Source: Poronia punctata (Eukaryota > Ascomycota > Sordariomycetes > Xylariales > Xylariaceae). Taken from it: a DNA stretch of 52,568 nucleotides. Shown here piece by piece: positions 1 through 10,934 of this stretch; the stretch's first letter is position 1; every line of letters begins with the position of its first letter. Below the pieces are notes generated by a model. The model did no database searches. It worked only from the letters and a program-made list of their open reading frames with translations, and was not told the DNA's origin. The DNA is taken from the NCBI GenBank assembly GCA_022579005.1, contig MU401489.1, positions 203,016-255,583 on the forward strand, written 5' to 3'. A program made the position numbers and the translations under genes.

Positions 1-4
1 CCCG

Positions 5-96
<92 letters not shown>
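1..96. repeat. Poly-C terminal run, likely assembly artefact
   Basis: An almost pure C homopolymer with one G at position 48 and another near the start opens the sequence and stops abruptly at position 96. A mirror-image G run closes the window. Paired C and G runs at both ends are what a read-derived homopolymer artefact, for example dark-cycle poly-G, gives at contig ends. I see no biological role. Confidence 0.85.
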
Positions 97-98
<2 letters not shown>

Positions 99-151
99 GC
101 ATCCAGCAAACAGGTTCCCTACCAGCCTAAGTAGTTACACGGTACACCTAC

Positions 152-1162
152 TTACTGCCTAGCAGCAATCGACTTACGAATCGACTCCCAAACCCAAGGA
201 AGCCTCGCAGTCCCACCATCAAGCCCAACATTAAAGTCGCGCACAGCGCGAAACATGTACCACTTCCTCCCCGCGTTCTCGGCCGTCGTATCCCTCGTCA
301 GAGTCACGATGCCGAACCGTCTCTTCGCGGGCACGAGCTCGGACAGCTTGACGGTGCTGACGCGCGGCTTGGCGATGAAGCTCATCGTCGTGATCTGCAG
401 CTCCGTCTGCGGCGGGATGGTGCGCACATATCGACGCAGCATCTCTTCCGACTGCCGCGCAAACGGCGGTAGCCGCATGTGGATGAAGGTGACGAATGGC
501 GATGTGGTATATGCCACGAAGGCTAGTGGTACCACGGCGCTTAGGACGGCTAGGTAGTTGATTGTTTTTTCGTTAGTAACAGTATCGAAACGCGATGTGA
601 CATCTCTCGCCCGTTAATATAAGCTAGATGGGACGGGGGTAAATGGTAAATGGTAAATGGTAAATGGTAAATGGTAAATGGTAAATGGTAAATGGTAAAT
701 GGTAAATGGTAACCTTACCACGCGTCACGGTGGGAGAGAGCCCCTCCTTCTGATAATATGCCGGCGTGACAACAAAGCCGAAGAAGACGAAGATGAAGAG
801 AGTGGAAAGCTTTAGGCAGGAGAGAAACGTGATCCTCGTCGTACCGGAATGGTACACGCAAAGCCTTTCGCCATAAGCTAAAATACCGTGTAAGCATATA
901 TATATATATCTTATAGGATGATAAACAGCAGTGAAAAAAAATAAAAGGTCATACCAAGTTTCGGTCCGGGAGGTTGTGAGGACGCACCCCCCTTAGTCGC
1001 GTTCGTCACAGCATTTCTTGTCGAATTCGTTTCAAATCTTAGGCAGGTAATCTGGAATTTGGCTCGGACAGACGGACGACAGGGCGCTGTCCTTGCAGTT
1101 CCGACAGCTGGTCGTGTAAATTGGATCAAAGGAGCCCTCCTCAAAGTTCTGAGAAGAAACAT
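152..1162 (-). CDS. TMEM70/TMEM186-like mitochondrial two-helix membrane protein
   Basis: Three exons give 254 aa: 1162-955, 877-719 and 549-152 (stop included). Introns are 77 and 169 nt. Donors are GTATGA and GTAAGG, acceptors TTTTAG and CCTAG, and intron 2 has a perfect TACTAAC branch site. Reading phase is kept across both junctions. The first ~30 residues are rich in Arg, Thr and Ala without acidic residues, as in a mitochondrial presequence. Two hydrophobic segments follow (about residues 93-111 and 122-142), separated by a short turn, then a soluble tail. This hairpin and the Y-H-S-G...LK..S pattern before helix 1 resemble the TMEM70/TMEM186/TMEM223 group, which acts in assembly of respiratory complexes at the inner membrane. 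The family link is by pattern only; the gene model is firmer than the name. Intron 2 is largely a heptamer repeat. Confidence 0.7.
638..712. repeat. GGTAAAT heptamer tandem repeat, 10 copies
   Basis: Ten exact units of GGTAAAT run from 638 to 707, followed by a partial GGTAA. The array lies wholly inside intron 2 of the TMEM70-like gene. In the gene's sense (ATTTACC units) it starts a few bases after the GTAAGG donor. Seven is not a multiple of three, yet one sense frame stays open through the array. Confidence 0.95.
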
Positions 1163-1718
1163 CCCGAATAACGCTCACTGAGTCTGTCGAAGAATATCGA
1201 CAGTACTCATATCACGGCCAAAAGAGTTGCAGGTGGTACGTACCTCCTATGACTGGCCGCGCTACGGCAGCTGGTGCAGCGCAGCGACGGCGGCTCCGCC
1301 TGGACACAGCTGTGCACTTCAAGTCAGTTTCGAGTAGGTAACAACTGTAGTTTCCTACAGGGTACCTCAGCCCCAGCTTAAGTAATTTCATTTTCTCAAC
1401 AAGGTACGAGTACATTGGTCTGCATCAGTCTACTCACACGTACACGTACATTAAGCCCAAAATACGAGTTCAGAGGGTGCAGGATTCCAGCGGCCAACAA
1501 GAAGGGATGAAATCTACACATCAGATGAACACCTATCAAAGAGCAGAATAAAATGACAGGTGGGTTTTGGAAATAAACTTTTGGATTTTACCCAGGTATT
1601 CGAGGTGTAAGCATCACACATGACTTCCTGATATACATATATACAGTAACACATGGGAATATTGGATTGTGATTGCAAATGGTGTATAATGATGCCCAGT
1701 TATACACCCTCCTAGAGA
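1163..1718. other. Intergenic spacer
   Basis: This stretch holds the upstream region of the TMEM70-like gene and the downstream region of the first P450 gene, both on the minus strand. I see no convincing coding segment. It contains one copy of each recurrent 8-mer (TACGAGTA at 1405 and TACACGTA at 1441). Confidence 0.5.
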
Positions 1719-3595
1719 TCACGAATTACGAGGTCTCAAGCGGCAAATCAGGGGTTTGCGATGCCAGATCACGTAGACTTTCTGGTCGGGCCAGTCGGGG
1801 CCTACAGCCGATTCGATGTCGAACTCGTACACTAGTTTTGCCAGTAACAGTCTCATCTCATGCCATGCCATGTTCATACCCAGGCAGTTCCGAGGACCGA
1901 CCGAAAAGGGCTGGTGCGCGTCGCGTCTATCATTGATATACTCCCGGTCGCCCAGCCAGCGCTCAGGGGCAAATTTGTCGGGGTTCCTTGAATAGTGTCT
2001 GGTAAGGGATCATGCAAGACGCTTCTCTCGTACTTCATACGATATATCATACGAGGAGACACTTACTTGAAATTAGTTGGGCTTCGGTACGTCGATATCT
2101 GGTGGACAGAAACGCGCGTCCCTTCTGGGACCCATCTGCCGAGTATGAAGCTGCCGCCTTCTGCGACCTCACGAGGTATTCCTGAAGGGACTGGGGGATA
2201 GATCCTCAGGCCTTCTTTGAGGCCTACACGAGCGGTGGGTCAGTTGTGAGCAAGATGCAAAAATACGACAACGACAGATATGAAGACGAAACATTAAGAG
2301 GATTAGCAATCTCTTACATGCATTGAGATATGGCAGCGAGGCCAAGGCTTCCAGCGTAATATCTTTATTACTCCCGAATCTTTGCCGGACTTCATCGGCC
2401 AGGATCTTCAGTTTATCTCGATTCGTGACGAGGTAGTACATCAAGCCAGTGAGCAGAGAAGCTGGGAGATCAACAGGGTCAGCGCTACCGTAGCCTAGGT
2501 TCATACGATCACAACGAGGACAATATATTTACCGGTAGACTCCGTCCCAGCCGTCATGAACAACTCCGCATTGATGTGCATCTCGCTGAGCGTGAGGACT
2601 TCGGACTTGAGAACGAGATCCCAGAGATCTGGTTTCTGAGAGCCCTCCCTCAGTCGTTTGTTGACCCGCGTCACCGTGTGATTGAAATGGTCTAGACGCA
2701 TTTCCGCGATGGCTCTGGGTTCGAAGAAGGCGAAGAGCTTCCTGGTAAGTGGATAGAACTCGATCATCTGGACTAGGGGAAGAACCTGGATAATAATGTT
2801 TGTTAGTGGGCGACCATAGTGGGCGACCAGTCCCGCGAAAGGGGGAAGTAGCTCGACTAGAAAGGTGACCACTCCGTATGTCTAGGCGAATTATCCCAGT
2901 GCCAAACGTACCCTGACTGTCCTGAACACCGTCGAGAGCCACGGCGAATACTCGTACTTTTCTAATAACTGTAATGACTCGCCGAAGGCGAAATCGGCCA
3001 TGATGTCGAAGGTTGTAAAGTTAAACAGCTGCGCCATATCGACCTCGGTGGCCTCTCGGGCCCTTGAGACCATCTGATCGGCGTACTTTCGGAATAGAGG
3101 CTCCTGGGCCTTTAAACCCCGTTCGGAGAACGCCGGTGAGAAGACCCGTCTCACGGCAGCATGATGGGAAGCGTTTCTCTGGGCGACCATGTTATATACC
3201 CCGTTGGCCGGTGGCGCGTGGAACCTGACTTCTTTTCCGTTCTCCTTCCTGCCTTTGTGGACGGCGCATATATCCCTCCAAGCCTGACCATCGCTGTAAC
3301 TGAGATCGTCAGGCGAGAACCTAACCACGGGGCCATATTCACGATGTAATCTGCTTAACCATTTTACTTGGTCCCCCTTTAGGCATGCGATCCAATAGGG
3401 CAATCGGGTGATGGCGGATAACCTGGGGCCTGGATATGTTCGGAGGGGGTGTAGATATAGAGCGTAAATCGGGTACGCCAGCACGTAGAAACCGAGGATA
3501 ATGAATGGGAATCGAAGCGCAGAAAGTCCGAGGGTGAGGGTGGTGATGGTGCTGGGAAGATGGACGACACCAAGCACGTCCTGCGGCGTATCCAT
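1719..3595 (-). CDS. Cytochrome P450 monooxygenase, CYP65-like
   Basis: Five exons give 501 aa: 3595-2912, 2785-2533, 2461-2318, 2223-2067 and 1986-1719. All junctions have GT..AG ends and keep phase. The N-terminus carries a membrane anchor (about residues 15-50) followed by a proline hinge with Y-P-G-P. Other landmarks are an A-G-T-E-S-T oxygen-binding motif near residue 308, ExxR at E364-R367, an F-x-P-E-R-W segment near 418-423, and the haem loop FSVGPRNCLG with ligand Cys447. The N-terminal half (H-R-E-Y-G-P-V-V-R-F-S-P-D-D-L) resembles CYP65 enzymes of the isotrichodermin C-15 hydroxylase type. It should be an ER-bound monooxygenase working with P450 reductase. The substrate cannot be told, and no biosynthetic backbone gene is adjacent. 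Intron 1 (126 nt) has an in-frame length; its ends were set by the CTAAC branch site and by continuity of the protein. Confidence 0.85.
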
Positions 3596-5396
3596 GGTAA
3601 CGGTACTATGTATGTTGCGATGTACGAGGAGCTATTCTGGTTGAACTCTAGCGGATGCTTGACCTTTGTCTTGTGCTGCTGAATCGTGGCTCTGGGGGCC
3701 TCAATAAATGACTTATATATCCGTGATCGTGTGTATTTCCAAAAGCGTATACACCGGACTTACTATGCTTCGTCATTTCCGGAAAAAACGCGCGGGCGTG
3801 GACTGATGATAGATAGATGGGCAGCAATACCTAATAGATGGTCCATGCGGTCCAATACAACATGCAGTAAACTGTGTGCCACTCAACTCAAACTGTTCGC
3901 AAATTGCAAGGACTGGTCCGGTGGTAGCCTTTCGTCTATGGCGTACCTACTTATCGAATGTCGAACACGACTCTTCCTTGACCGGTACCCTGGCACTCCG
4001 GGGATGACTTATGAAGCCAAGATGCCGTTCGCCATAATGTGCATTGCCGTATCCAGCGAGGTACGGCAAGGCTAGTCGCCGCGTTCCAACGCGGCAGAAA
4101 AAGCTATTGCTCGCTGATATGATGATAAAGATAGTGTGTATGTATAGACGAGCCCATGCAGCCCATGCAGCCCAGACGCCTCGTTCCCGGCTGTGCCTGT
4201 GCCACAACACGCCAGTCTGTTGGAAGCGAGATTGGATGTGTAAATCATATGTCACGCTTCCTACTTCTCAGGTGCGGTATTCCAGCAGCGTACTAGTAGC
4301 GCGCTGAACCATGAAAGTACCTAAAGATATAGATATCATATATGATCAATGACCAAGAGAGCTAGACATGGGGACACGTTTCTTTTTGATGACGGCTTGT
4401 TCAGCAATGGCGCCGAAACACGACCATATACGAACTTCGTCTTGTCAATCTCGCCACATGGCTTCCTACTCGTACGTCTAGGTCTTGATCAGCCATTCTC
4501 CGGGGCTCACAAAAGTGGAGGAAATCCCCGAAGCCGGCTACATACACGGTAGCCTGCTGATAGATTGATCGTCCACATGGCACATGCTGACCACATGGTG
4601 TAAACGCACGGTTCTTTTTGCTTTTTCTGCGTCTTATTCTCCTAGCATTCTGCAGAGCCTTCTACGGCGACGTGATGGAACGTGGGCTTGGGCTTCGATA
4701 CATCATACAACCATTGAAAAAGCTGAACGTGTTCGTCGAGACCATTGCAAGAATCTTTGGCTACTACCTAACCTAGTGATATCGACGTGGCGATCCTTAC
4801 TTTATAGAATCGCAGGAGACGCCCTTTGCTCTAACTCGTTGAATAAATCTTTGCTGACGGCTTGGTCGGTGGAATATGGTGCTTGCCTTTTGCGCTCGAG
4901 GTCGGCAAGTTGGTACGTATATAGCGGGGGTCTGAGACAATTCTATACTTTGGAAATCGTCCCATTCCACGGTGTTAATAGGTACTTGGCCAGCCTCAGC
5001 CATGAAACTGCAGGTGATATAAATATCAAGCTGGAAAATAGGCGTTAAAGTACATCACTGTGCAGGATCTCATGAGGGAAAGTGGAAGTTTGCGCAAAGC
5101 AAGTACGAGTGAGGAAGAGCGAGGCACCTTACTACTTTCATCTATTAGGTAGAGTTGGAAAGTGAGTACCTAGGTACCTACCTTATGTACGGTCTCTGCT
5201 TTGGACTGCACTATCCAAGTTCCGCCTGCGCTGCCTTTGGGCTCTGTCCCTTTGGTGTAGTTTGTCAGGTAATTACTCCGTGACATACGAAGTTGTTAGG
5301 GGATTTTGTGTTCTTCTGCATGCAGGTGTATAAAACAAAAATCCACTAGACTTGGGGTATACCTAAGGGGGTATAACCCGCAAAGGAAACAACAAT
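3596..5396. other. Gene-poor spacer
   Basis: About 1.8 kb between the P450 and the tRNA gene. Open frames here lack family character. A minus-strand ATG frame at 5003-4797 could be a short gene or remnant but is not supported enough to call. A short direct repeat (CCCATGCAG twice) lies near 4153-4171, and a palindromic CCTAGG cluster near 5168. Confidence 0.4.
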
Positions 5397-5483
5397 TCCT
5401 CCGTGGCGCAATTGGCTAGCGCGTTCGACTGTTATTAACGGCAGATAATCGAGAGGTTGACAGTTCAAGCCTGTCCGGGGGAG
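5397..5483 (+). tRNA. tRNA-Asn (anticodon GTT) with 13-nt intron
   Basis: The sequence folds as a full cloverleaf. The 7-bp acceptor pairs TCCTCCG with CGGGGGA, with G as discriminator. The D-stem is GCGC/GCGC, the anticodon stem TTCGA/TCGAG, and the T-arm GACAG-TTCAAGC-CTGTC. The anticodon loop reads C-T-GTT-A, then a 13-nt insert (5437-5449 approximately), then A, which puts the intron at the usual position between bases 37 and 38. Both internal promoter boxes look intact. A TTTT run begins eight bases after the gene. Confidence 0.92.
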
Positions 5484-5490
5484 TTTATTC

Positions 5491-5502
5491 TTTTCCTTTT
5501 TT
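5491..5502 (+). terminator. RNA polymerase III terminator of tRNA-Asn
   Basis: TTTT at 5491-5494 and a run of six T at 5497-5502 follow the tRNA 3' end within 20 bases, as expected for Pol III termination. Confidence 0.75.
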
Positions 5503-6679
5503 GGAAACTTATGCCAGAAGAATAAACATTCATTTCCTTTTCTTTTTCTTCTTTACCGGTTTGATTTTTAGGTCATGACTAATTATAGGACTACGTTAGT
5601 ATTATAAGAGCTCAAGAAGGAAGAAGATACGTAAATAAGCATCTATCTACTCAACGACCGACACAAAGTTGACACATCATTCTGACAGCCCAGGCCGTCA
5701 AATATACATCTGGGAACATGATACCCTCTTCTGCCTTAGGTAGAGAATGGAAGCAGGTGACGGCCATAGATAGGTATGTTCAAGGTAAAGTTTTCTTGAA
5801 ATTTAGAAGATGCTGGGGTTGTAATCTGAACAGGTCAGTGTACACTGTCTCATTACATCCGCGACACCGCTCCCCGACCGAGTGTCCCGGTCTCGGGAAT
5901 GCTCAAAAGCCGGCCACACATAGCTCGAACCGTAGCCGGTTCCGCGTCCTCGTGGACATCCACCTGTTCGATAGGCCTATAAGGGGAGCCGGGTACCTAC
6001 TTGTAACCGTCGACGGCAAACCCCTTATCGCGCTTAATACGAACCTTCCTAGACAAAAGGGTCTATGTCACTCACCTACGCTCACATGCAGGATGATCTA
6101 TGTACGATATGAATGGCAAATTTACCCTGCATTCTTCTACTTATTAGGGTCATGCACCAATCCTTCCAGTGCTCGGGAGCTGATCGAAAGAAGATGAGAC
6201 CATGAAGTCTCGATACACACCCACTGGCTAGTTGTAGATTTCGAGATCCTAACCCCTTCTCATGGCCGTCAGCCCGGGCAGGGCCTAAGAAAAACCCTTT
6301 GAGATCGGGCTTGGAGTACATGAGTGTCTAGGCGAATAGGTACCTCGCAAATATCTTCTTGATCTTCATAAACTGTCCCCATTCACATTGTACGGGATCA
6401 TAACATTGCTCGTGCTGACCCGAAAAAAAGGAGTAAGAATTGCTAGCTCTACTTTACCGTAGTACCTCACTCATAGCGAGTGTACACGAGATGTGTCATA
6501 ACAGACGAAAGCTGCAACTTGGGGCCGCACAATGAATCTACTTATGCGTTCATGCCTTACATTAATTACCCCTGACAAGGTGTTATATAGACAGACAGAC
6601 CCCCTTTTCGCTCATTTTTTTTTTACAATCTTGATAAGTAGGTATGTAGGTAGGTAGCAAAGTACAATGGTATGCTCAT
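5503..6679. other. Intergenic spacer
   Basis: About 1.2 kb between the tRNA gene and the 3' end of the DsbA-like gene. I see no gene here. TAGGTA-type short motifs occur near 6640-6660. Confidence 0.4.
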
Positions 6680-7321
6680 TCATACAATATTCTTAGTCAA
6701 CCATTCCTCCCACTGCTCCTTTGTCCAACTCGAGCTGACCTCATTGGCAACCACGCCATTAAAGATAACAGTAGGGCTCACATGCACACCCACAAGTCTC
6801 GCCGTCTTAACCAACACCTTGAGATCATTAGTGACCTCGTTCCCAACATTCAAGCTCCCGTCCTCGGCCGGTTTATCGGGGATAACCAAACGGTCATACA
6901 CGGCAGTCTCGTCGACGCCCACCGTAGCAGCTAGCTTAGCCAGGCGGCGATAAGTGTCGTTGCGCGTCTCGCGAACGACATTGACGTCAAAGTACGCCTG
7001 CTGGTCCTTGAAGAGGGCGTCGCTGAAGGCCCAGTACTTGGCCGGCGCTATCTGGAGCACGGCGAGGGCGGCTTCGTGCGTCAGCGTCGAGGACGGGTGC
7101 CATGGCTGCACCTGCTGACGGAAGATGAACTGCACGCTAGACGACCATTTGGGATTGTTGCGCACGAGAGGCGCTACGACGTGGTAGAGCGTGTTGAATA
7201 GTTTGGCGGAAAATGGGCAGACGTAGTCGAGGAATACTTCCACCGTGTGCAGCGTCGGGGCTACGTCACCGGGGGAGGCGAAGGCTAATTTCTGGCCGGC
7301 GAATTTCGGAGCGAGCGCCAT
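6680..7321 (-). CDS. DsbA/thioredoxin-fold protein with CPFS active site
   Basis: A single exon encodes 213 aa from the ATG at 7321-7319. The frame stays open upstream but has no further ATG, so this start is preferred; an A-rich tract lies just before it. The pattern is beta strand, V-F-L-D-Y-V-C-P-F-S (Cys35), a helical insertion in the middle, and a V-S-P-T cis-proline loop (Pro183) near the end. This is the layout of DsbA or bacterial-type thioredoxin-like fold proteins. The active site has one cysteine (C-x-x-S), so it cannot form the CxxC disulfide. A monothiol, glutathione-linked or non-redox role is more likely. It has no evident signal peptide. It lies in tandem with, and 633 bp downstream of, the 2OG oxygenase gene. 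Confidence 0.75.
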   Translation of the reverse strand: MALAPKFAGQKLAFASPGDVAPTLHTVEVFLDYVCPFSAKLFNTLYHVVAPLVRNNPKWSSSVQFIFRQQVQPWHPSSTLTHEAALAVLQIAPAKYWAFSDALFKDQQAYFDVNVVRETRNDTYRRLAKLAATVGVDETAVYDRLVIPDKPAEDGSLNVGNEVTNDLKVLVKTARLVGVHVSPTVIFNGVVANEVSSSWTKEQWEEWLTKNIV

Positions 7322-7954
7322 ATTGCAGTTATATCTTTTTTTTTTTTTTCCTTTTCGAAATGGCCTAAAGACAGCAACGGTAGGTTCGGCAAACAAGTTC
7401 TGAGTATTGACTAGAAGATTAGGAGTATATGTCCAAGGTGGAAGGTAGGTAGAATGGATGGCGGGGTTGCACCTTTCATTTGTATTGTATGTGTGTATTT
7501 GTGGTACACGCGATTTAATACACGCCTGAGCCACTTACCTGAAGCACCCATTCCCACATAGGGAGGTTTAGTAAGTTGACGCTATCCAACGCCATATGCA
7601 GGTGATTTGACATGCCGTCGCATCAGCGTAATGCAGTAAATAGATAGAGCTATTATGGTAGCCATTGTTGGAGTGGGCTGATTCCAGTTTCCTCGTGGGG
7701 TCTGAAACACATCCGACAATCAATGCGCGAACGTCGGCATAATTAGACGTTTTCTACCTTAATGATACTACCAATGAAATTTCATAAATGCCCCTGCAGT
7801 GATGTAGCTGTAGTGAGGGGATGTAGAAGAAAAGGCCTCGAAAAGAAACGGAACGGAAGAGGCTCGGGTAGGCTAATATCACCAACGAAATGTTTCGAAG
7901 CAAGAACGGACTGGACTGGGACGCGCAATATCTTTGTTTCCGATTAGGTATTTC
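7322..7954. other. Spacer between two minus-strand genes
   Basis: This 633-base stretch lies between the stop of the 2OG oxygenase gene and the start of the DsbA-like gene. It holds a 13-base T run near 7337 (A-rich in the gene's sense) that would lie in the 5' leader of the DsbA-like gene. I see no further gene. Confidence 0.45.
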
Positions 7955-9158
7955 TCACCCGACAGTGTTTTTAGCTATGATACCCCTTGCGAATTCGCCA
8001 AAGTTGATATGGTGCTCAAGATCTACCTCGTCTTCGAGATTCGGCTGCGTAAAGACAGCCAAGGTGTTCCGCGCAACCCCCTTAGCGTAAGCGCCTCGAA
8101 CGGAATGCTCGACCGCCTTGAACTTGCCATTTGTAATCCGCTCCAATGCCTCGCCTGTCTGAAACGCGATGCAATCGCGGGGGATCTTGACCTGCACCGG
8201 CACTCCCTTTCTATCCTTGATCCACAGGCCAGCTTGAGGGTCTGGTGACGCAGGCAGTTCTTCGATAGTCGGGAGAGTCTTCGGTAGCTCCTTGCCGTCG
8301 AAGCTTTCTAACTTGACATTGGTGTTCAGCTCATCTACAAACATGGCCGATGTCAGGCCGGTCAAGCATCCGTGGTCCTTATGCACCGCACACCAGTTGT
8401 CCTCTTCCATACCCTTCTGCAATGCCTCGTCCGGCATGGGGTAGTAATGAAGTAGTCTTGCCTTGGTCGTAGATGAGGATTTGACCACGGTCTCCAGGTA
8501 GCCTGTTGGATATCCCGGTATTTCCTTCTCAGCGAACTTGTCACAAGCTCGGGCAACCAGCACAGCCGTGTCGATGATCAGACTACACATCTGCTCCATG
8601 ACGGGTCTGAACCCTGGTAACATCTCGTTAGGCGGCCATGAGTTTGGTGCGAGATATTCTGGGAACTCTTCCAATGTGAATCGCTCTGTCGGCTTCGCTG
8701 ATTCCAGCGACGGGTCGACGTAGAAGGCACAGTTGGCATAGAAGGACCCCTTATACTCGTCCGCGCTGCCGTCCTTTAGCTTTTCTTTCCCCTTTGACCA
8801 CCCTACTAGATACTTGGCCGCTTCATTGGTAAATTGCTCTGCGTCTCAGTCAGACTATATGATTCATGAGAGGCATGGTGCCGCCGTGCCGGGCCTAACT
8901 GTACCAAAGTCCTTCTCTGAGAGATTACCCATCCATGACGCATAGGAGAGGAGGCGATGCCTCAAGGCCGGGAACTCGGTCGGGACGTCCTTCACAACTA
9001 GGATCCCCAGTGACTCTGGACCAAATGCTTCCTGCAACGTCTCGAAAGAGATGTTGCCTGAATTGTCAGTGGTTAGATGTCCGTTTCGAGCAGTGGGAAA
9101 GGCCCATACCAGCTTTGAGATCGGCCAATGATACTACAACAGGTTGTGCTACGGCCAT
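7955..9158 (-). CDS. Isopenicillin N synthase-like 2OG-Fe(II) oxygenase
   Basis: Three exons give 361 aa: 9158-9110, 9057-8905 and 8838-7955. Introns are 52 and 66 nt with GTATGG and GTACAG donors, and both junctions keep phase. The protein has the two-part layout of the isopenicillin N synthase/plant-type dioxygenase group: an N-terminal region (about 1-130) and a double-stranded beta-helix core. The iron site is visible as H-x-D (H220, D222) with distal H312 (A-V-E-H-S-V-R-G), followed by R324 (A-R-N-T-L-A-V-F), which should bind the 2-oxoglutarate carboxylate. The helix-rich W-C-A-V-H-K-D-H-G-C-L-T-G-L-T stretch is typical. A soluble oxygenase acting on a small molecule is inferred; the substrate is unknown. 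Confidence 0.85.
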
Positions 9159-10027
9159 GGTCGGAAACTATGCTTACAAGATATACCTGATAACAAGTCA
9201 AAGCTAAGTGCTGGATGGTATACTATTCGGGTTGTGAACCTATATGCGCTGCAACACCTACTTTATTAGGCCGGAGTATCCTGAGGAAATCGTCGGCTTT
9301 ATTTCTCTGGAGCCGTCGCTTTAACGAGGGGCTCTTAGGTCGCTGATAGGTGGATATAGAATCGGAGGACACCGTATTGGACAGGAGACTGCCGAACTAC
9401 GCACGACTACTGTACCGAAGCTTTCATGGAAGTTGTGGGTACAGTCGTCAGGTTACGGTCAGGTCGGTTAGCTGTGTTACTGGACACCTCACTTGCCCAT
9501 CTACCCAAGCTGCCAGGTCCCAAGTGCCCAGTTGGCGGTCTCCTGAAGTACGTGTAGGTAAGTACGTGTAAGTACGGTAGTTGACGGTTCACGACAAAAA
9601 TTCCGCATTGCACATTTATCCTCGGTAAAGGTAAGATATTTGCCTTGCAAAGCCATAAATTTTTTTTTAACTGGCAACAAAATTCGACGATGGGTCCCTT
9701 TCCCACGCAGTCAAACTGTCCAAGTTCATGTTCGTTACTGCTTCGTTTCACATTTTTGAAAGTTCTGGTGATGAGAAAATAAAGTAATATGATACCAAAT
9801 GCAGTTTAGCGGCATTTGCGTTTCGGCCCGCTCTCCTTATCTAATCTTGTACTATGTACATCTTTGTACTTGATAACCTCCGTATTTCTTGAGTCGTGAC
9901 GTGACTTTTAGGCTACTGGAGCTGGAGCTGCTTGGAGCTCGCACGTCACTTTGGCCGTCCCTTACTGTTTCTTTTAACCTCGTTCTCCTCACGGTATACT
10001 ATCTACCACTGTATATCCACCGATAAA
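9159..10027. other. Divergent spacer, 2OG oxygenase / FRG1
   Basis: These 869 bases separate two divergently transcribed genes and must hold both promoters. Two copies of TACGTGTA (9549, 9563) sit 14 bp apart in the same orientation. No other gene is seen. Confidence 0.45.
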
Positions 10028-10894
10028 ATGGTGAAGCCACTCTCTTTCAAGGGCGACAAGAAGCCCAAAAAAAGAAAGCGAGCTGAAGCTGCAACGGCGG
10101 CTGAAGGGGCAGGCTCGAGCGAGGTGGCAGTTGCAGGACCCTCGGAGGACGGACAAGAGGACGACAGTTGGGTATCGGCAGAATCTGTGGTAGATGTGAC
10201 CGGACCCGTGATGATCGTTTTGCCCACCGAACCACCGACTTGTCTTGCCTGTGATGCGAACGGCAAGGTGTTTACAGATCCAATCGAAAATATCATCGAT
10301 GCGAATCCCGGCAGCGCCGAACCCCACGATGTGCGCCAAGTCTGGGTAGCAAATAAGATCTACGGCACCGAGACCTTCAGATTCAAGGGAAGATACGGAA
10401 AGTATGTGGATGCCTAGTTCCGACGCGTCTGCCCCCTGCTTTACGCTAACTCACATTTTAGATACCTGGCCTGTGACAAATATGGTCTCCTCTCGGCCAC
10501 TTCGGAGGCGATTGCGCCGCCTGAGACCTGGAACGTCATTGCCACGCCTGATACGCCGGGTACCTTCCAACTACAGACCTTGAATGAGACCTATTTATCG
10601 GTTGCCGAGTCGAAGAAACGAAATGGTGCGCCAGAGGTTCGGGGCGATTCGACAGAAATCAGCTTTGAATCGACCTTGAGGATCCGAATGCAAGCCCGAT
10701 TCAAACCTAGGTTAAAGGCATCCAAAGAGCAGAAAGAGAAGGCGAAGGTGAGCCGCAAGGAGTTGGAAGACGCCGTAGGAAGACGGCTTGAAGAGGACGA
10801 GGTCAGGACATTGAAGAAGGCTAGGCGAGAAGGCGATTACCACGAGAAACTTCTGGATCTGAAATCCAAGAACAAGCACGACAAGTACGGATGA
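10028..10894 (+). CDS. FRG1-like nuclear/actin-bundling protein
   Basis: Two exons give 268 aa: 10028-10401 and 10462-10894. The 60-nt intron has a GTATGT donor, a GCTAAC branch site and TTTTAG, and splits a Lys codon in G-R-Y-G-K-Y-L. The order is a Lys-rich nuclear localisation-like N-terminus (K-K-P-K-K-R-K-R), an acidic linker, then the FRG1 beta-trefoil (fascin-like) domain from about residue 50 with G-K-V-F...E-P-H-D-V-R-Q-V-W-V-A and G-R-Y-G-K-Y-L-A-C-D. A basic helical tail ends in K-N-K-H-D-K-Y-G. Length and layout match FRG1 of animals (258 aa). Animal FRG1 is nuclear/nucleolar, linked to pre-mRNA splicing and F-actin bundling; the same is only inferred here. The stop lies 40 bp from the stop of the convergent WD40 gene. 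Confidence 0.88.
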
Positions 10895-10934
10895 GCAGTC
10901 GGACAGAGAGAGACAGTGGTATCGCTGTTTAGCA

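Noticed and set aside
2786..2911. Treating P450 intron 1 as coding or as a 30-nt mini-intron
   Set aside because: A 30-nt intron would be too short, and the extra residues do not fit the P450 family. The 126-nt intron with a CTAAC branch site and in-phase acceptor restores an uninterrupted family pattern.
1719..9158. P450 + DsbA-like + 2OG oxygenase as a secondary-metabolite cluster
   Set aside because: There is no polyketide synthase, peptide synthetase, terpene cyclase, transporter or pathway regulator nearby, and a tRNA and ~3 kb of spacer separate the P450 from the others.
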